A stretch of 14,676 nucleotides of DNA, taken from an uncultured Eubacteriales bacterium (GTDB lineage: Bacteria; Bacillota; Clostridia; Christensenellales; CAG-138). Within the stretch, counting starts at the first letter, position 1. Every line of letters begins with the position of its first letter. Of the stretch, positions 13,681-14,676 are shown piece by piece. Location: NCBI GenBank assembly GCA_900550525.1, contig URSN01000045.1, positions 1-14,676 of the forward strand, given 5' to 3'. Both the position numbers and the translations under genes were made by a program. The notes beneath the pieces were generated by a model. The model searched no databases. It was not told the origin of the DNA and saw only the letters and a list, made by a program, of their open reading frames with translations.

Positions 13681-14676
13681 ATGGAAACGTTCTGGCAGGA
13701 CGCGGGCGATATCGCCCTGCGCGTGGGCGCACGCGTGCTGCTGGGCGCGCTGCTGCTGTTCGTCGGGTTCCGCATCGCCCGGTGGCTCACGCGCAGCATC
13801 CAGCAGGCGCACGTCCACAGGCACGGCGGCGACCCGCTCTCGCCGACCACGCGCTCCTTTTTGGCCAGCGCCGCCGGCATCGTGCTGCGCATCGCGGTCG
13901 TCGTGCTGTTCATCATCGTCATGGGCGCGAACGTGTCCTCCGTGGTCGCCATGCTCAGCTCCGCGGCGCTTGCCATCGGCCTGGCGCTGCAAAACAGCTT
14001 TTCCAACCTCGCCGGCGGGCTGCTCATCATCCTGTTCAAGCCCTTCTCCATCGGCGATTACATCACCGTGGGAACCGAATCCGGCACCGTGCAGGTCATC
14101 AACATCTATTTTACGCACATCCTCACGCCCGACAACCGCACCGTCGTGCTGCCAAACGGCCTCGTGTCCAACACCGTCCTGGTCAACGCCTCCACGGAGC
14201 GGACGCGCCGTGCGGAGGTCGTCCTGCCGGTGGCGTACGCGGAGGATTCCCGCCGCGTGTGCGCGCTGCTGGAGCAGGCCGCCGCCGCGGACGCGCGCGT
14301 GCTCGCCGACCCGCCGCCGCGCGCCGTGCTGACGGATCTGACCGGCGGCGTGCAGACCTTCACCCTGTGGGCCTGGTGCGCGCGCGACGACTGCTATGAC
14401 GTGACGTACGCGCTGCGCCTGAGCGCCAAGGAGCGCCTCGAGCAGAACGGCGTCGCGCTCGCGCGCGCCCGCATGGACGTGGAGCTGCGCGCATATACGG
14501 CGCGGCCCGCGCCCCCATTGCCCGCCGCACGCCGCTGCCGCTCCGGCCGCGGCGTCCTTGCCGCCGCGCATCCCCCGCGCGCCCGCGTCCGCCGCGCCGG
14601 TCCCGGCCCGCCGGCGCGGCTTATTTGCGCCCCGCGCGTGGGAAAAACCCTGATTGCCGCTTTGGCCCCGGCGTGC
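13681..14676 (+). CDS. mscS: MscS-family small mechanosensitive channel, 3' end open
   Basis: This tension-gated channel should act with MscL in releasing solutes on osmotic downshift. TM1 is about residues 17–38 and TM2 about 58–80. The pore helix TM3 (about 83–118) shows VVAMLSSAALAIGLALQNSFSNLAGGLLI (Q104), followed by the conserved LFKPFSIGDYI and the beta domain (ILTPDNRTVVLPNGLVSN). The C-terminal alpha/beta vestibule domain ends near MDVELRAY (about residue 270), the normal end for this family. The frame nevertheless stays open to the window edge, adding at least 60 Arg/Pro/Ala-rich residues. The ATG at 13681 follows GGAAGGCAGGGG. No stop occurs in any plus frame between 14423 and 14650. 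The tail may be a genuine extension, a frameshift in the sequence, or readthrough. Confidence 0.88.
   Translation, partial: METFWQDAGDIALRVGARVLLGALLLFVGFRIARWLTRSIQQAHVHRHGGDPLSPTTRSFLASAAGIVLRIAVVVLFIIVMGANVSSVVAMLSSAALAIGLALQNSFSNLAGGLLIILFKPFSIGDYITVGTESGTVQVINIYFTHILTPDNRTVVLPNGLVSNTVLVNASTERTRRAEVVLPVAYAEDSRRVCALLEQAAAADARVLADPPPRAVLTDLTGGVQTFTLWAWCARDDCYDVTYALRLSAKERLEQNGVALARARMDVELRAYTARPAPPLPAARRCRSGRGVLAAAHPPRARVRRAGPGPPARLICAPRVGKTLIAALAPAC
14591..14626 (+). terminator. Terminator-like hairpin near the MscS 3' end
   Basis: GCCGCGCCGG (14591–14600) and CCGGCGCGGC (14611–14620) form a perfect 10-bp stem with a 10-base loop, followed by TTATTT. It looks like an intrinsic terminator with a short T-run, yet it lies inside the still-open MscS frame about 100 bp past the expected end of the channel domain. 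Confidence 0.45.

Noticed and set aside
13648..14571. Minus-strand open frame opposite MscS
   Set aside because: Considered as an alternative explanation for the missing MscS stop, but its sequence is low-complexity His/Asp/Arg/Ala and the plus strand has full MscS motifs.

Overview
The window (14,676 bp, very GC-rich, Gram-positive gene content) looks like chromosome of a high-GC member of the Clostridia/Bacillota. The evidence is the diadenylate cyclase pair cdaA–cdaR, the absence of outer-membrane genes, strong purine-rich ribosome binding sites, two TTG starts, and wall-facing proteins with Thr/Pro linkers like those of many gut Clostridia. The taxonomic call is inference from content and style, not from a marker gene.

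Layout. 1–165 is the 3' end of an unidentified Cys-rich gene. 222–3590 (+) starts at a sigma-A-like promoter. It holds an OmpR-type response regulator and its sensor kinase (ATGA overlap), then mscL with a zinc-ribbon tail, then a very small Cys-rich protein. It ends at a strong hairpin that probably terminates from both sides. 3688–5577 (−) is glutamine-dependent NAD+ synthetase with its own good promoter. 5737–8209 (+) starts at an extended −10 promoter. It encodes a small helical protein of unknown function, then cdaA and cdaR (c-di-AMP synthesis and its regulator), and ends near a weak terminator-like hairpin. 8289–9896 (+) is a COG2509-type FAD-dependent dehydrogenase. 9934 to the right edge (+) is a compact transcription unit: two paralogous membrane-anchored beta-propeller proteins with a 15-nt gap, then an MscS-family channel after 19 nt, whose reading frame is still open at the window edge.

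How the parts may work together. Envelope and turgor themes recur: MscL, MscS, and the c-di-AMP cyclase (c-di-AMP controls potassium and osmolyte uptake in Gram-positive bacteria). There are also two proteins that should sit on the outer face of the membrane, and a two-component system with an extracytoplasmic sensor domain. Shared turgor physiology is inference from neighbourhood only.

The best candidate for something undescribed is the propeller–propeller–MscS unit (10011–14676). Next are the MscL with a cytoplasmic zinc ribbon followed by a stand-alone Cys-rich protein, and the small helical protein that leads the cdaA operon. The rest is well-known housekeeping. No tRNA, rRNA, CRISPR, insertion sequence or phage gene was seen, and no stretch over 300 bp lacks a gene.
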